Assembly: GCA_938036435.1 (NCBI GenBank)
Contig: CALHPU010000020.1
Span: 1 to 64,000 of the forward strand
Length of the DNA stretch: 64,000 nucleotides
Reading direction: 5' to 3'
From: an uncultured Pirellulaceae bacterium
GTDB taxonomy: Bacteria > Planctomycetota > Planctomycetia > Pirellulales > Pirellulaceae
In this document: one piece after another, positions 52,434 to 62,243 of the stretch
How the letters are laid out: each line of letters starts with the position of its first letter
How positions within the stretch are numbered: the first letter of the stretch is position 1
Position numbers and translations under genes: made by a program
Notes under the pieces: model-generated
Told to the model about the DNA's origin: nothing
What the model saw: only the letters and a program-made list of their open reading frames with translations
The model's database searches: none

Positions 52434-55232
52434 CTAAAGCGTCGCTAAGAATGCCCAAAGGTCAGCAATTTCCAACGGAGTCAAATTGTCCAGCAACCTT
52501 GCTGGCATCAAAGAGCGCTTGGACTGTTTTAGTTCGGCGATCTGGTCAGTGTTGATGCGCGCTGTAGAGCCATCAGCCAACAGCAACGTGATCCCATCGG
52601 CGGACTGATAAACTTTCAGCCCGGCAACAAATTCGCCGTCTTCGGTTTCGACCAACACTGCGCGATAACGATCGGCCACATCGCGGTCGGGATTTAGAAT
52701 GGACTGAAACAACGCCCGTTTGCTAAACCGCTTGGTGATGCCTTCCAACGATGGACCTAGCGCGGAGCCCGTCAATTGTCCGCTTCCCGATTGGTGACAG
52801 CCTGCGCATTGTACTTTAGTGAAAACACCTTTGCCTCGCGCCACATCGCCGTTGTTCCAATCGAACTTTGCCAGCCACTGATCTACGTCAACGGTACCAT
52901 CGACCTCAAGTTTGAAAGCTTTGCCAAACCGCTTTTCCAGATACTGCACGGTTTGAGCAAGATCGCCGTCGACAAAATCATCTTCTTCCACAAAAGACGA
53001 TTTCAGCATCAGCATCAATTGTTTTCGTACTGAGTTCGACGGACCATCACTTCCCAAACGAGTGAGCACCCCAACGGCAACTTGTGTTTCTTCAAAGCTT
53101 AGTAACTCTGCCCCTTTATCCATCAAGCGTCTGAGCCCGATGGCCGAGTTCTTTTGCGTCTGCAATCGGTCGGCGCGGAGCCCTCGCACGAAGGTTGCGC
53201 GATCGACTGCGGTTGGGCCATCAACCAACACGTCCACGGTGGGAGAGAGCAAGTGAGGCCTCTCATCGACGATAGAGCGAAGGAAGCTCGCTGCCTTAGG
53301 GAGTCGTTGAAACAACTTCACATGCCGCGCCGAAACTTGCTCGGAGTTCTTCCGGCACCACGCGAGAATGACATTTGCGAGTTCGGTTTTCACTGAATCG
53401 TTGACGTGTTCCGCCGGACCTTTCGTTAATGCTTCGGCGACGTAAAGTGTATGCACCGGGCCCATTAAGGGAGAATCAACTATTGCACGCCCGATTCTTG
53501 GATGCTTGGCAAGTGCCGCGACAAGTTCCTTCATACGAGGTTCCCAGTTCCGATCGGTGTTCTTTCCCTGCTGGGCAAGCGTCGGTTTTAGTCCCAACAA
53601 AAACTGACTGATCTTCTGGGCTTGTTCGGTTGACGGAGAATTCACAATGAAGCTGTAGCAGTTCAACAAATGGATCCTACGAACCGGATCTTTCTCCGAG
53701 TCTAAGATTTTCGAAACTGTGCCGCCCAAATCATCCGACTGAAATCTCTCCATCGCACACAACCTGAGAAGCTCATCGATTTCTCTTTCCCCGACCTCCT
53801 GACTAAACAGCGCGTTCAAATACTTCTGCAAAAGTGGGGCCAACTCAGAGTTGGCATTCTGTAACGGTCGCTTGGCCGTATACCCAGCCATCATTCCGTC
53901 GCAACCACCACAGCCACCAAGCTCAAGTTGCCTTGCCCGAATATCGTCGATGAAGTTACGCTCTGACTGATCCTTTTTGCATTGGCCCTCATCTTTAGTG
54001 CCGGCTAATTCATTGGAATCCAAAACACCATCTTCAGTTACCGGGTCAATCGGCTCGATTCTAAACAAGCCGCCTTCGGTACCGCGGCCGCCAACGGCAA
54101 CGTACAACAAACCATCGGTTCCGATAACCAAGTCGGTTACCGCAAAGCCAAATTGGCCCTTGGACAGTAGAAAGTCCACTGGAGATTCATCGTCATTGGC
54201 CACATCAATCGCTGCGATCCTGCCGAAAGTCCAGTCGCCGACGAACAACCAGTGCGCGAACTGCTTGCCCATTTCATTTTGGCCGTTGTAGCAAACACCT
54301 GTGGGACTTCCACGTCCAAGCGCTGCGACTTCCGTTGGCATATCTGGGTAATAGGACGGACGCTTCCAACTCTTGTTCACCCAACCGGCGTGATCACCGG
54401 CCGCCACGCGAAACACGCGCGTCGGTCGATACCACGGCAGCGAAACATCGCGCTCGCCGTCGCTATCGTAAACATAAACACTTCCATCAGCACCAAAGTC
54501 AAAATCGTATGCGTTCCTAAACCCCTCCGCAAAGACTTGGTATTCTTTCAGCTCAAAATCTAGTCGCAACAAACAACCCGCTTCAGGATTGACCACGGGA
54601 GAATCTTTATGGGACCAGAACTTTGGATCGAGTTTCGTATCGTTGCCACAGATCAAGTACCACCATTGCTCTGGCCCTTTGCGGATCGCGTGAGCTTGAT
54701 GCTCTTTGCCAACGTCAATTTTTAACAGCACCTCTGGTTCGGCAAGCTTCGCAAGCGCTTCGTTTGACAAATCGCCCAGCGCTCCCTTGATGCGACATAG
54801 TCCTTCACCGCCGACGAAATATAAATCACTGGCCTCACACCACAGGCCCTGCGCACCTCCGGCAGGGGCATGCGGCAGATCGGCCACCTTCTCCAAACCC
54901 TTGTCAGAAACCTTCAGTCGCCGAAGATACCCCGGCCCAGAAACGACCAGATCGCCAGAATCGTGGACGGCCATGCAAAAAGCGTTTGGGATCTGCTCAT
55001 TTCCCGCAAGCTTCAGCAACCGGAAACCGGGCGCAAGTTCGACTCGGTCGGTCATATCTTGTTTTGCAAAGTCTTGTTTTGCAAAGAGTAGCCCCGGCGC
55101 CTGCGCGAGGGCGATTTCAGAAACCAGCGAGCAGCCGCCAAAGACAAAACAGCACAACAAAATGCGCCCGACAAACGAACCAACGCAAGTTGCGTTGTTG
55201 ATCGGACGACATGTTTTCCGAGTAAAATTCAT
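52434..55232 (-). CDS. PVC-type beta-propeller protein with C-terminal CxxCH cytochrome domain (932 aa)
   Basis: A hydrophobic signal-like segment (FVGRILLCCFVFGGCSLVSE) precedes a beta-propeller (about 55-395; AFCMAVHDSGDLVVSGPGYL, WYLICGNDTKLDPKFWSHKD, YDFDFGADGSVYVYDSDGER). An alpha-helical region follows and has LGGCGGCDGM near 431-440, a Cys pair without His. The C-terminus carries the heme-c motif CAGCH near 809-813 in the DVARGKGVFTKVQ...CHQSG context typical of planctomycete PVC proteins. The ATG at 55232, 17 bases after the permease stop, was preferred to 55277, which overlaps it. Together these genes form an operon. Redox partner and substrate are unknown. Confidence 0.9.
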   Translation of the reverse strand: MNFTRKTCRPINNATCVGSFVGRILLCCFVFGGCSLVSEIALAQAPGLLFAKQDFAKQDMTDRVELAPGFRLLKLAGNEQIPNAFCMAVHDSGDLVVSGPGYLRRLKVSDKGLEKVADLPHAPAGGAQGLWCEASDLYFVGGEGLCRIKGALGDLSNEALAKLAEPEVLLKIDVGKEHQAHAIRKGPEQWWYLICGNDTKLDPKFWSHKDSPVVNPEAGCLLRLDFELKEYQVFAEGFRNAYDFDFGADGSVYVYDSDGERDVSLPWYRPTRVFRVAAGDHAGWVNKSWKRPSYYPDMPTEVAALGRGSPTGVCYNGQNEMGKQFAHWLFVGDWTFGRIAAIDVANDDESPVDFLLSKGQFGFAVTDLVIGTDGLLYVAVGGRGTEGGLFRIEPIDPVTEDGVLDSNELAGTKDEGQCKKDQSERNFIDDIRARQLELGGCGGCDGMMAGYTAKRPLQNANSELAPLLQKYLNALFSQEVGEREIDELLRLCAMERFQSDDLGGTVSKILDSEKDPVRRIHLLNCYSFIVNSPSTEQAQKISQFLLGLKPTLAQQGKNTDRNWEPRMKELVAALAKHPRIGRAIVDSPLMGPVHTLYVAEALTKGPAEHVNDSVKTELANVILAWCRKNSEQVSARHVKLFQRLPKAASFLRSIVDERPHLLSPTVDVLVDGPTAVDRATFVRGLRADRLQTQKNSAIGLRRLMDKGAELLSFEETQVAVGVLTRLGSDGPSNSVRKQLMLMLKSSFVEEDDFVDGDLAQTVQYLEKRFGKAFKLEVDGTVDVDQWLAKFDWNNGDVARGKGVFTKVQCAGCHQSGSGQLTGSALGPSLEGITKRFSKRALFQSILNPDRDVADRYRAVLVETEDGEFVAGLKVYQSADGITLLLADGSTARINTDQIAELKQSKRSLMPARLLDNLTPLEIADLWAFLATL

Positions 55233-55248
55233 CTCGATTGGTATCCTA

Positions 55249-57531
55249 TTACCCAACGCTGGCGTCGGCCTTCTCACGAGGCTTTGTCGCGATGATCATC
55301 ACAACCGCAATAAGGCTGATCACGATCGCCGGCACCACCCACAGCAACGGTATGTCAGCCCCTTCCTCGGGGAACCACGCGAGCTGACTTAGTTGCGGTT
55401 GGAAGTACCCAAGGAACACTAAACATCCGTTGTGCAACATGTGCAAGATCGCACCCGGCCAAATCGACTTCGATCGATAACAAACAAACCCTAGCAGGAT
55501 TCCCATCAACGTGGTGGGGATCAGTCGATCCAACGAGATGGCACTGTTAGAGAGAATGTGAAAGAAACCAAACAACGCAGCCGACACAAGTATCGCGCTG
55601 ACCGCCGACCATTTCCTTAACAGCGTCTGCATGATCATCCCTCGGAAAAACCACTCCTCGCAAATCGCGGGGATAATCGCAAACGCAAACGCAACGAGGA
55701 CGACCGGTAGCGTGCGAAATTTTTCAACCTGTCCCTTGGTCAGTTCGATCAAAGCATCATGACGCATTGCGGCCGCCTCCGCGCCTTCGAACATCGCCAT
55801 GATTCCGTACCATTGATCAACAAATGCTGCCAGAACCGGCCACATAAAAAGTCCAAGCAAAACGGCCGGCAACCAAAACCAACCGCTTGGCAAGCCACTA
55901 GCAAAACCCGTTCGCAGCGTCACTCGCCGCGCGACGGCAATCAAACACGGCACACAAAAGAATGACAAAAACGTAAACAACATCATTATTATGGCGAACG
56001 TCGTGTACTGCGATTCAAGCGATTTGGCCATCCTCCCCAACGCTCCGATGGCAATCAAATTGATTGGCAATAACAAAGCCAGTCCCAACATCGCCGCCCC
56101 AAACGTAAAATGACTTTGAGCTTTCTTCGGCCGACTGAACAAATCACTCAACGTCCCCTGACCGGCGTACAACACGTCGTCGCCACCGAATCGATCGGCC
56201 GCGAAACGAATTGCCACCACCGCATAAAACGCAGTCGACAGCACCGCCAATAACGCCGGAAACCACTGCACATCATGATTGATTACGTCGCGCCCCAACA
56301 ACAGCACGTTCACCATCGGCGTCAGGCATAAAACCCCTTCGAGCTTAAGCGCCGGATTCATCGCCAGCAAACCGGGCCCCATCGACAGCAAAATAACTGG
56401 GATCAAATACGCTTGTGCTTCTTTGAAAGAACGCGCAAAACTCGTCACAGCCAACATCAACGCCGAAAAGAAAGCGCTGAACAAAACCAACAGACCAAAA
56501 ATCTTCAGGATAACCAACAAACTAAATCCGTTTGGTCCCAGCAAAATTTTCTCAAACTGAAACGTCCAGACCGTAAGCGCCATTCCCAGCAAGTTCAATA
56601 GCGCTGTAAAAATCGCCACCGTCCACACCGCGAAGAACTTCGCCATCAAAATACCGACCTTAGGGACAGGTGCCGCCATTAACGTTTCCAAAGTGCCCCG
56701 CTCGCGCTCGCCAGCGGTCAAATCGATCGCAGGATAAACGGCACCGGTAACGGTCATCAACACCAACACCAGTGGAATCAATGAGGCCAGCGAGAACGTA
56801 CTGGTCGATGGCGGCGCGTTAGGATCCGCAGCCACCACAATCGGCTCAAGCCCCAACGGATCATCCGCCAGCAGTCCTCCCCGACGTAACCGGTCGGCAA
56901 CCTGAGCACGGTTAAGCTCTCGTAACTTATCTTGAAAATAGTCTGCCGCAGCGCGACCGTTGGCAGTGTTACGTCTCACAATAGTAATGCCAACACTGCG
57001 TCCAAGCGATTTTTCGTCCTCACCACTGTCTGGAAAATCGAAGCTAACGCCTAAGTCGACATCGTTCTTCAACACCACTTCAGCCAATGGTAAAGATTCA
57101 TCCTCGACGCTGGGAAGAAACCACTTATGGGCACTGAATTTGTCAAACTGGGGGCCCTTGTACAATTTTGCCGACTCGACCGCCGAAGAATCGTTGGATT
57201 CCAATTCCGCTCCGTCAGCAGTTTTCTTGACCTCTAGCGCATCGATTTGCTGAACCATCGCGCTGACGAAAGACATCGTTTTCTGTTGGTTCGCATTAGA
57301 CTCCAGCGTGACATTCAACACCGCCGGCTTGCTCGCGCCTAAGGACCCCTCGAGTGTTGACACTAACACCGTCCGAAAGAGCAAACTGAGAATGGGATAC
57401 ACCAGCAGCGGCATCAAGATCAACGTAACGATCGTTCGCCGATCACGCAGTGTTTCGCGCAACTCTTTTTGCGTCAGTCGTTTGAGGCGGGAAAACCAAG
57501 AAGCCTGAAAACGCGCATCACGATTGGACAT
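55249..57531 (-). CDS. ABC-2 (NatB-like) permease fused to a CPBP intramembrane protease (760 aa)
   Basis: The N-terminal 500 residues are an ABC-2/NatB permease (QKELRETLRDRRTIVTLILM start; DLTAGERERGTLETLMAAPV near 250-270). The C-terminal part is a CPBP family prenyl-endopeptidase-like domain with EEWFFRG near 622-628, FGFFH near 650 and a later HMLHN, giving the metal-binding Glu/His set. This combination is unusual because the two are normally separate. The ATG at 57531 overlaps the NatA stop by one base (TGATG), so the pair is translationally coupled. It should form an exporter with NatA; the protease part may process a substrate or lipid. Function inferred. Confidence 0.9.
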   Translation of the reverse strand: MSNRDARFQASWFSRLKRLTQKELRETLRDRRTIVTLILMPLLVYPILSLLFRTVLVSTLEGSLGASKPAVLNVTLESNANQQKTMSFVSAMVQQIDALEVKKTADGAELESNDSSAVESAKLYKGPQFDKFSAHKWFLPSVEDESLPLAEVVLKNDVDLGVSFDFPDSGEDEKSLGRSVGITIVRRNTANGRAAADYFQDKLRELNRAQVADRLRRGGLLADDPLGLEPIVVAADPNAPPSTSTFSLASLIPLVLVLMTVTGAVYPAIDLTAGERERGTLETLMAAPVPKVGILMAKFFAVWTVAIFTALLNLLGMALTVWTFQFEKILLGPNGFSLLVILKIFGLLVLFSAFFSALMLAVTSFARSFKEAQAYLIPVILLSMGPGLLAMNPALKLEGVLCLTPMVNVLLLGRDVINHDVQWFPALLAVLSTAFYAVVAIRFAADRFGGDDVLYAGQGTLSDLFSRPKKAQSHFTFGAAMLGLALLLPINLIAIGALGRMAKSLESQYTTFAIIMMLFTFLSFFCVPCLIAVARRVTLRTGFASGLPSGWFWLPAVLLGLFMWPVLAAFVDQWYGIMAMFEGAEAAAMRHDALIELTKGQVEKFRTLPVVLVAFAFAIIPAICEEWFFRGMIMQTLLRKWSAVSAILVSAALFGFFHILSNSAISLDRLIPTTLMGILLGFVCYRSKSIWPGAILHMLHNGCLVFLGYFQPQLSQLAWFPEEGADIPLLWVVPAIVISLIAVVMIIATKPREKADASVG

Positions 57532-58319
57532 CAGCACGCCACTCCATTGGTATCATCTTTTGATCCCACTTCCGCTTCGCTCGCGCTGTTCGACTGCCGA
57601 ATCAAATCGACAAACATGCTTACCAAGTCCTTCTCTCCCGTATCAGCCTGTAATTGATCTAACGTGCCGTGGTTGACCATTCTCCCACAATGCAACAAAC
57701 CGAACTGGCCGCAGATGCGCTGCGCCTGTTCCAACCGGTGAGTACACAGCACGATCGCCTTACCGCGATCTTTCAACAAATCGATATAGTCAAAAATCAC
57801 TTGACTGCCGACCACATCCAACCCCAGCGTCGGTTCGTCCAAAATCATCACTGGCGGATCGTGCATCAACGCCCGGGCGAGATTCACACGCTGCTTTTCC
57901 CCGGTGCTGAGCGTTGAACATCGACTGGAAAGAATGCGTTCAAAATCTAGCAACTTCGACAACGTGTCGATCTGGGCACTGGTCTCGTTAGGATCTAGAC
58001 CGTAGATGTCTCCGTAGAACTCTAACATCTCTCGAGCGGTCAGCCATTGATAGACACCAGCCGAAGCAGACACAAAGCCTACCTGCCGTTTAACGCCGTT
58101 TGAATCTAGGTCGGATCTAAATCCTGCAATCTCCGCATAGCCGTCATCAGAAGGCAGCAATCCCAGAATCATCCGCATCGTGGTCGTTTTCCCCGCACCG
58201 TTGGGGCCGAGCAATCCAAAAACGGTCCCCGGCCCGACTTCAAACGAAACGTGATCTACGGCGACGAAGTCTTTTTCACGCACCTTAAAAATTTTCGTCA
58301 ACTCGTGAACTTTGATCAT
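57531..58319 (-). CDS. ABC transporter ATP-binding protein, NatA-like (262 aa)
   Basis: Walker A GPNGAGKTTT (about 37-46), Q-loop region QVGFVSASAGVYQWLTAREM, signature LSTGEKQRV near 137-145 and Walker B PVMILDEPTLGLD near 154-166. The H-loop lies in IVLCTHRLEQAQ. It supplies ATP hydrolysis to the coupled permease/protease fusion. Its stop overlaps the permease ATG by one base. The ATG at 58319 is the first start and family-typical (MIKVHELTKIF). Confidence 0.94.
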   Translation of the reverse strand: MIKVHELTKIFKVREKDFVAVDHVSFEVGPGTVFGLLGPNGAGKTTTMRMILGLLPSDDGYAEIAGFRSDLDSNGVKRQVGFVSASAGVYQWLTAREMLEFYGDIYGLDPNETSAQIDTLSKLLDFERILSSRCSTLSTGEKQRVNLARALMHDPPVMILDEPTLGLDVVGSQVIFDYIDLLKDRGKAIVLCTHRLEQAQRICGQFGLLHCGRMVNHGTLDQLQADTGEKDLVSMFVDLIRQSNSASEAEVGSKDDTNGVAC

Positions 58320-58756
58320 CGTTCTCTAGAAAAACCAATGGAGACCTGACGCCTCTATGCAGTGGACTTCGCCAGAAGTCCGATTCATTTTTAAGGACAA
58401 AAGGAATTCTGGCGAATCCCACTACAAACCATCGATGAATACGGGTTTTGAGATACCCTCAAATCTCTTGCGAGATCAACTAGGCAAAATATTCCACGGC
58501 ATCCGTCTCATGCGAACAGCTTCAATACGCTGTTTACATCACCGAGGTTTGCTCAATTGTAACTTTATCGTGCCGCATCGATGCCCTATTTGACCGTGGA
58601 CTGGCCGAAGAAAGCGAAAACAGCCGTGTAACGCCAAAAAACACCGAACGATTTGGCTATCACTTCGGTAGTTCCCGGCAACCGGCGAGTCCTTTATATT
58701 CTAACGATACGAAGTCTAAAGATCGTAACTGCCGTCTCGCCCTGTGACCACTGCCC
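58320..58756. other. Divergent intergenic region with repeats
   Basis: Between the NatA start and the RecQ start. It holds palindromic element copy 4 (58359-58425) and, at 58457-58477, the 21-base sequence almost identical to 6916-6936. No gene seen. Confidence 0.5.
58359..58425. repeat. Dispersed palindromic element, family A, copy 4 (core 67 bp)
   Basis: Left arm GCAGTGGACTTCGCCAGAAG and right arm TTCTGGCGAATCCCACTAC, with an inner AAAGGAATTC. It lies upstream of NatA and downstream of no stop codon. Outer arms were not identified. Confidence 0.8.
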
Positions 58757-61414
58757 GTGCCGACTGTAACTCCCAATACTGAAAAGTGGCTCGCAAATTT
58801 TGGGCTGACTTCCTTTCGACCGGGACAACGGGCCGTCATTGATGCGATCGTTTCTGGCAAAGACACACTCTGCATCATGCCCACCGGCGGCGGCAAAAGT
58901 CTTTGCTACCAATTGCCAACCATCGCGCGAGAGGGACTGACAATCGTGATCTCGCCGCTGATCGCGCTGATGAAAGACCAAGTTGACGGTCTTCAGAAGA
59001 ACGGCATCGCGGCGACCTTCATCAACAGCAGCCTCTCGCCTAACGAGCAGCAAGAACGATTGGCCGCAATGATCAACGGCCAGTACAAATTGATCTACAT
59101 CGCACCCGAGCGACTGCGCAGCGCGTCCTTCATGCGGGCCATCAACAAGATCCAGATTCAGTTGCTGGCCGTCGACGAGGCTCACTGTATCAGTCAGTGG
59201 GGTCACGATTTCCGGCCAGACTATGCTCGCCTTGGAAAATTCCGCGAGCGCATCGGTAATCCTCAAACCGTTGCCCTGACCGCGACGGCCACGAAACTGG
59301 TCCAAGACGACATTGCAAAGATTCTTGGCTTTGAGGATGCGGCAACTTTTGTAACGGGTTTCGCGCGGGAGAATTTGTTTCTCCGATTTGAAATACCGGC
59401 CAGCAACTCCGAGAAAGACGACCGGCTGGTTGAGTTTCTTGAGACTCACCCCGGCTGCGGCATCGTCTACGCGTCGACGCGGAAAAACTGTGAGCATCTG
59501 GTGGAGCTGCTGTCGGAGCAGATAAGTCGCTCGGTCGCCTATTACCACGGAGGCCTACCTCCCGACAGTCGACGCTCGGTTCAAGAAAAATTCATGTCGG
59601 GCGAGATCGAAATCATCGTCGCGACCAACGCGTTCGGGATGGGCATCGACAAAGCTGACTTGCGATTTGTGGTCCACTACAACCTTCCTGGCAGCATCGA
59701 GGCTTACTATCAAGAGGCGGGCAGGGCAGGGCGTGACGGCCAACCGTCGGAGTGCCTGATGCTGTACTCCTACCAAGACACCTACATCCAGCAGTTCTTC
59801 ATTGAAAACAGCTACCCGTCGCGCGACACGATCAAAGACGTCTACGAGTATCTGCGGACGATCCCAAAAGACCCGATCGAAATGACGCTTTCGGAGGTCA
59901 AAGAAGAATTAGATCTCTCCATCGGTACTTCTGGAATTGCGACCTGTGAAAATCTGCTGGAAAAGGCCGGCGCGATCGAGCGACTGGACTCAAAACAAAA
60001 CTCAGCCGCCGTCCGAATCGATTCGGAATTGCCAACACTCATCGACATGCTGCCGCGTGACGCCGCCAGTCAACGTACCGTGATGCGTGAACTCGAACGC
60101 GTGGTAGGTTCTTGCCGAAATGAAATGGTCATGTTCCAACCAAAGTTTATGGCCGAGCGACTGGAGATGAAGTGGGATTCGGTTGCTCGAGCGATTCGCG
60201 AGATAACCAAGCTCGACGCGGTCACCTACGTCCCCCCGTTCCGCGGTCGGGCGATTCATATGAAGTGCCGCGAAAAAGCGTTTGCTCAACTGGACATCGA
60301 TTTTGCTGAACTAGCCCGGCGACAAAAAGCCGAGATGGAAAAACTGCAAACGGTTATCAAGCTTTCCACCACCAAACGCTGCCGTCAGCTGGAGATTTTG
60401 GAGTACTTCGGGGATCCGGATCGTCGGCGATGTGGAAACTGCGACAACTGTGGAGGCTTCAAAAAACTAACCGCAACCGATACGCGTTCGGCTGAGGCAG
60501 ATGCGTGCCTGTATGCGGCTCAAGTTGCTCTCAGCGGTGCAGCGCGGACGCACGGGCGATTAGGAAAGAATTTAATTGCGTCGATGCTGAAGGGTTCCAC
60601 GGCCAAGAAAGTCTCGCAGCTTGGTCTCAATCGCCTTAGCACTTATGGATTGTTGTCCACGCTTCGTCAGTCCGATATTGTTTCGCTGCTTGAGTTTCTG
60701 ATTCAGTGTGGGTTCATCGAACAATTTGAGACGACCAAGTTTCGCCCCACCATTCGCATGGCGGACGCCGCCAAAGACATCCTTGCCGGCGACCGATACA
60801 TCGACCTTACGCAATCCATGCCTCCGACATTGGTGAAGGAAATAATTCGCAAGCTGAGAAACAAACAACCTTTCCTCACCGAGAAGCCCGAGCCCGCTGA
60901 TGAAGCCTCAGATACCAGTGCCGCCATTGTTGAATCCGAAGATCCCGTTCAACCGACGACTGACACGATCGAAACGGCAGCTAATGACGATCAACCGACT
61001 GCCGACAAAGAAATCGCACCAGACCTTAAGTCACTTGAAGCTGAACCTGCAGATGTACCGGCCACCAATACGACTGAAACAAGCAGTGTTGAACGTCGGG
61101 TCGACCTGCCAGAAGCCGAGGACATTCAACCATCGTTTTATTGGACGTGGCGATTGCTAACGCAAGGTTACCGGCCGCATCATATCCAGCAAGTTCGTAA
61201 CCTCGACCAGTCTACAATTTTCTCGCATGCGCTGCGCGCGGCGGAGAGCAACATGCCGATGCAGGCGCAGTGGTTGTTGGACGAATCTCAGATTGCGGCC
61301 CTCGAATCATTCGTCGCCGCCCATCCGAACCAGCGCCCCGCCAGTATGCTTTCGGAACTACCCGGGGGCATCACGGCAGACCAACTGTTGCTGTTTCTCA
61401 AGACGCGGAGGTAG
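58757..61414 (+). CDS. recQ: RecQ-family ATP-dependent DNA helicase with extended C-terminus (885 aa)
   Basis: Helicase domain 1 has the family start [17 protein letters not shown] (about 15-31), Walker A TGGGKS (43-48), DEAH in [20 protein letters not shown] (about 137-156) and [11 protein letters not shown]. Helicase domain 2 has [13 protein letters not shown] and [20 protein letters not shown] zinc-binding region with Cys-x16-Cys-x2-Cys-x2-Cys appears near 541-566 ([12 protein letters not shown]). After it the protein keeps an RQC-like part, then an acidic low-complexity linker (about 710-790) and a C-terminal helical segment ([20 protein letters not shown]), without a typical HRDC domain. 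Start GTG 58757. It unwinds 3'-to-5' DNA in recombination and repair. Confidence 0.93.
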   Translation: MPTVTPNTEKWLANFGLTSFRPGQRAVIDAIVSGKDTLCIMPTGGGKSLCYQLPTIAREGLTIVISPLIALMKDQVDGLQKNGIAATFINSSLSPNEQQERLAAMINGQYKLIYIAPERLRSASFMRAINKIQIQLLAVDEAHCISQWGHDFRPDYARLGKFRERIGNPQTVALTATATKLVQDDIAKILGFEDAATFVTGFARENLFLRFEIPASNSEKDDRLVEFLETHPGCGIVYASTRKNCEHLVELLSEQISRSVAYYHGGLPPDSRRSVQEKFMSGEIEIIVATNAFGMGIDKADLRFVVHYNLPGSIEAYYQEAGRAGRDGQPSECLMLYSYQDTYIQQFFIENSYPSRDTIKDVYEYLRTIPKDPIEMTLSEVKEELDLSIGTSGIATCENLLEKAGAIERLDSKQNSAAVRIDSELPTLIDMLPRDAASQRTVMRELERVVGSCRNEMVMFQPKFMAERLEMKWDSVARAIREITKLDAVTYVPPFRGRAIHMKCREKAFAQLDIDFAELARRQKAEMEKLQTVIKLSTTKRCRQLEILEYFGDPDRRRCGNCDNCGGFKKLTATDTRSAEADACLYAAQVALSGAARTHGRLGKNLIASMLKGSTAKKVSQLGLNRLSTYGLLSTLRQSDIVSLLEFLIQCGFIEQFETTKFRPTIRMADAAKDILAGDRYIDLTQSMPPTLVKEIIRKLRNKQPFLTEKPEPADEASDTSAAIVESEDPVQPTTDTIETAANDDQPTADKEIAPDLKSLEAEPADVPATNTTETSSVERRVDLPEAEDIQPSFYWTWRLLTQGYRPHHIQQVRNLDQSTIFSHALRAAESNMPMQAQWLLDESQIAALESFVAAHPNQRPASMLSELPGGITADQLLLFLKTRR

Positions 61415-61466
61415 TGGGATTCCCCAGAATTCCTTTTGTCGGTGGAATTTTAGCGAATCCCACTAC
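61411..61466. repeat. Dispersed palindromic element, family A, copy 5 (56 bp)
   Basis: GTAGTGGGATTCCCCAGAAT (61411-61430) faces TTTTAGCGAATCCCACTAC, ending at 61466. The TAG stop of recQ (61412-61414) is in its first bases. Size and composition match the core of copy 1. Confidence 0.85.
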
Positions 61467-61494
61467 GGCGGGTAAGTTTCGATCTACCGCTGGC

Positions 61495-61797
61495 CTAAAG
61501 ATGAACGGGAATGGATCGCACGTTCTCATCCGGTTCAGGTGGCTGCGGAGGTTCAATCAGCGGGATTGGCTTTCCTTCCTGATGCAGGTTTATTACCTGA
61601 GCCTTAAACTCTTTCGAAAGCCTCGACAGCACATCACGCTCTGAGAAACCGCTGGAACTAAGTCCCGCGAAGTTTGCGACTCGTCCAGCGACCTTGCCGT
61701 CTTCGGTTTTGCGAATATAGATTACGCAACTGAACACGGGCACCTGCGGAACCGTGTCTCCGGTAACAGGAAGTTTCTCATGGGACTTAGGTTTCAT
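61495..61797 (-). CDS. Small protein of unknown function (100 aa)
   Basis: The product (MKPKSHEKLPVTGDTVPQVP...) has beta-type middle strands (CVIYIRKTEDGKVAGRVANF) and a helix ERDVLSRLSKEFKAQVINLH, then a Pro-rich tail. It looks like a compact domain and not random sequence; I know no family name. It converges on recQ across a repeat. Function unknown. Confidence 0.6.
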   Translation of the reverse strand: MKPKSHEKLPVTGDTVPQVPVFSCVIYIRKTEDGKVAGRVANFAGLSSSGFSERDVLSRLSKEFKAQVINLHQEGKPIPLIEPPQPPEPDENVRSIPVHL

Positions 61798-62243
61798 ACT
61801 TAACCAATTTGAAAAAAGTGACGGGATGACTTACGGTTTATTCACAGAAGAACGCAAAGTTCTCAAAGGAGAGTGCGAGCAACACGTTCAAGCGTCAGTC
61901 AATTAACATCCCAAAATTACGCCTTGGCTAACGCTGACCAAAAGGTCATGTTTGCTTGTGGAGACAAGAGCCCAATATACTTCGCTTCCTCGCTTACGCA
62001 TTTTAAAGTTCCACAAATACAAGCCCGAAGCGCGAGCGAGCGGATATTTCGGAGGATTTCCGGATTCCTCTCTTGAGTGTCGGGCCTGTATTGAAACGCT
62101 TCGCGATTTCAGATTAACGTTCGTTTTATCAAATAGAATACGAAAATTGCTTTTAAGTGTGCAACTCCAACACTGACGCGTTGGGTAAGGAGACGCTCCA
62201 AATCTCGCGCAGTAATTTCGCGCAATCAATGAAAGGCAACAAA
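61798..62243. other. Intergenic region (446 bp)
   Basis: Holds the hairpin element at 62016-62092. Overlapping open frames here have no known similarity. Confidence 0.5.
62016..62092. repeat. Hairpin element with AATACAAGCCCGA ends
   Basis: AATACAAGCCCGA (62016-62028) and TCGGGCCTGTATT (62080-62092) are inverted with one mismatch. The inside holds AAGCGCGAGCGAGCGGAT and several GGATTTCCGGATTCC-like pieces, as in known planctomycete repeats. Confidence 0.65.

Noticed and set aside
58694-59548. 284-codon open frame on the minus strand
   Set aside because: It is antisense to the recQ helicase domain; the plus-strand frame has clear helicase motifs, so this is a shadow frame.
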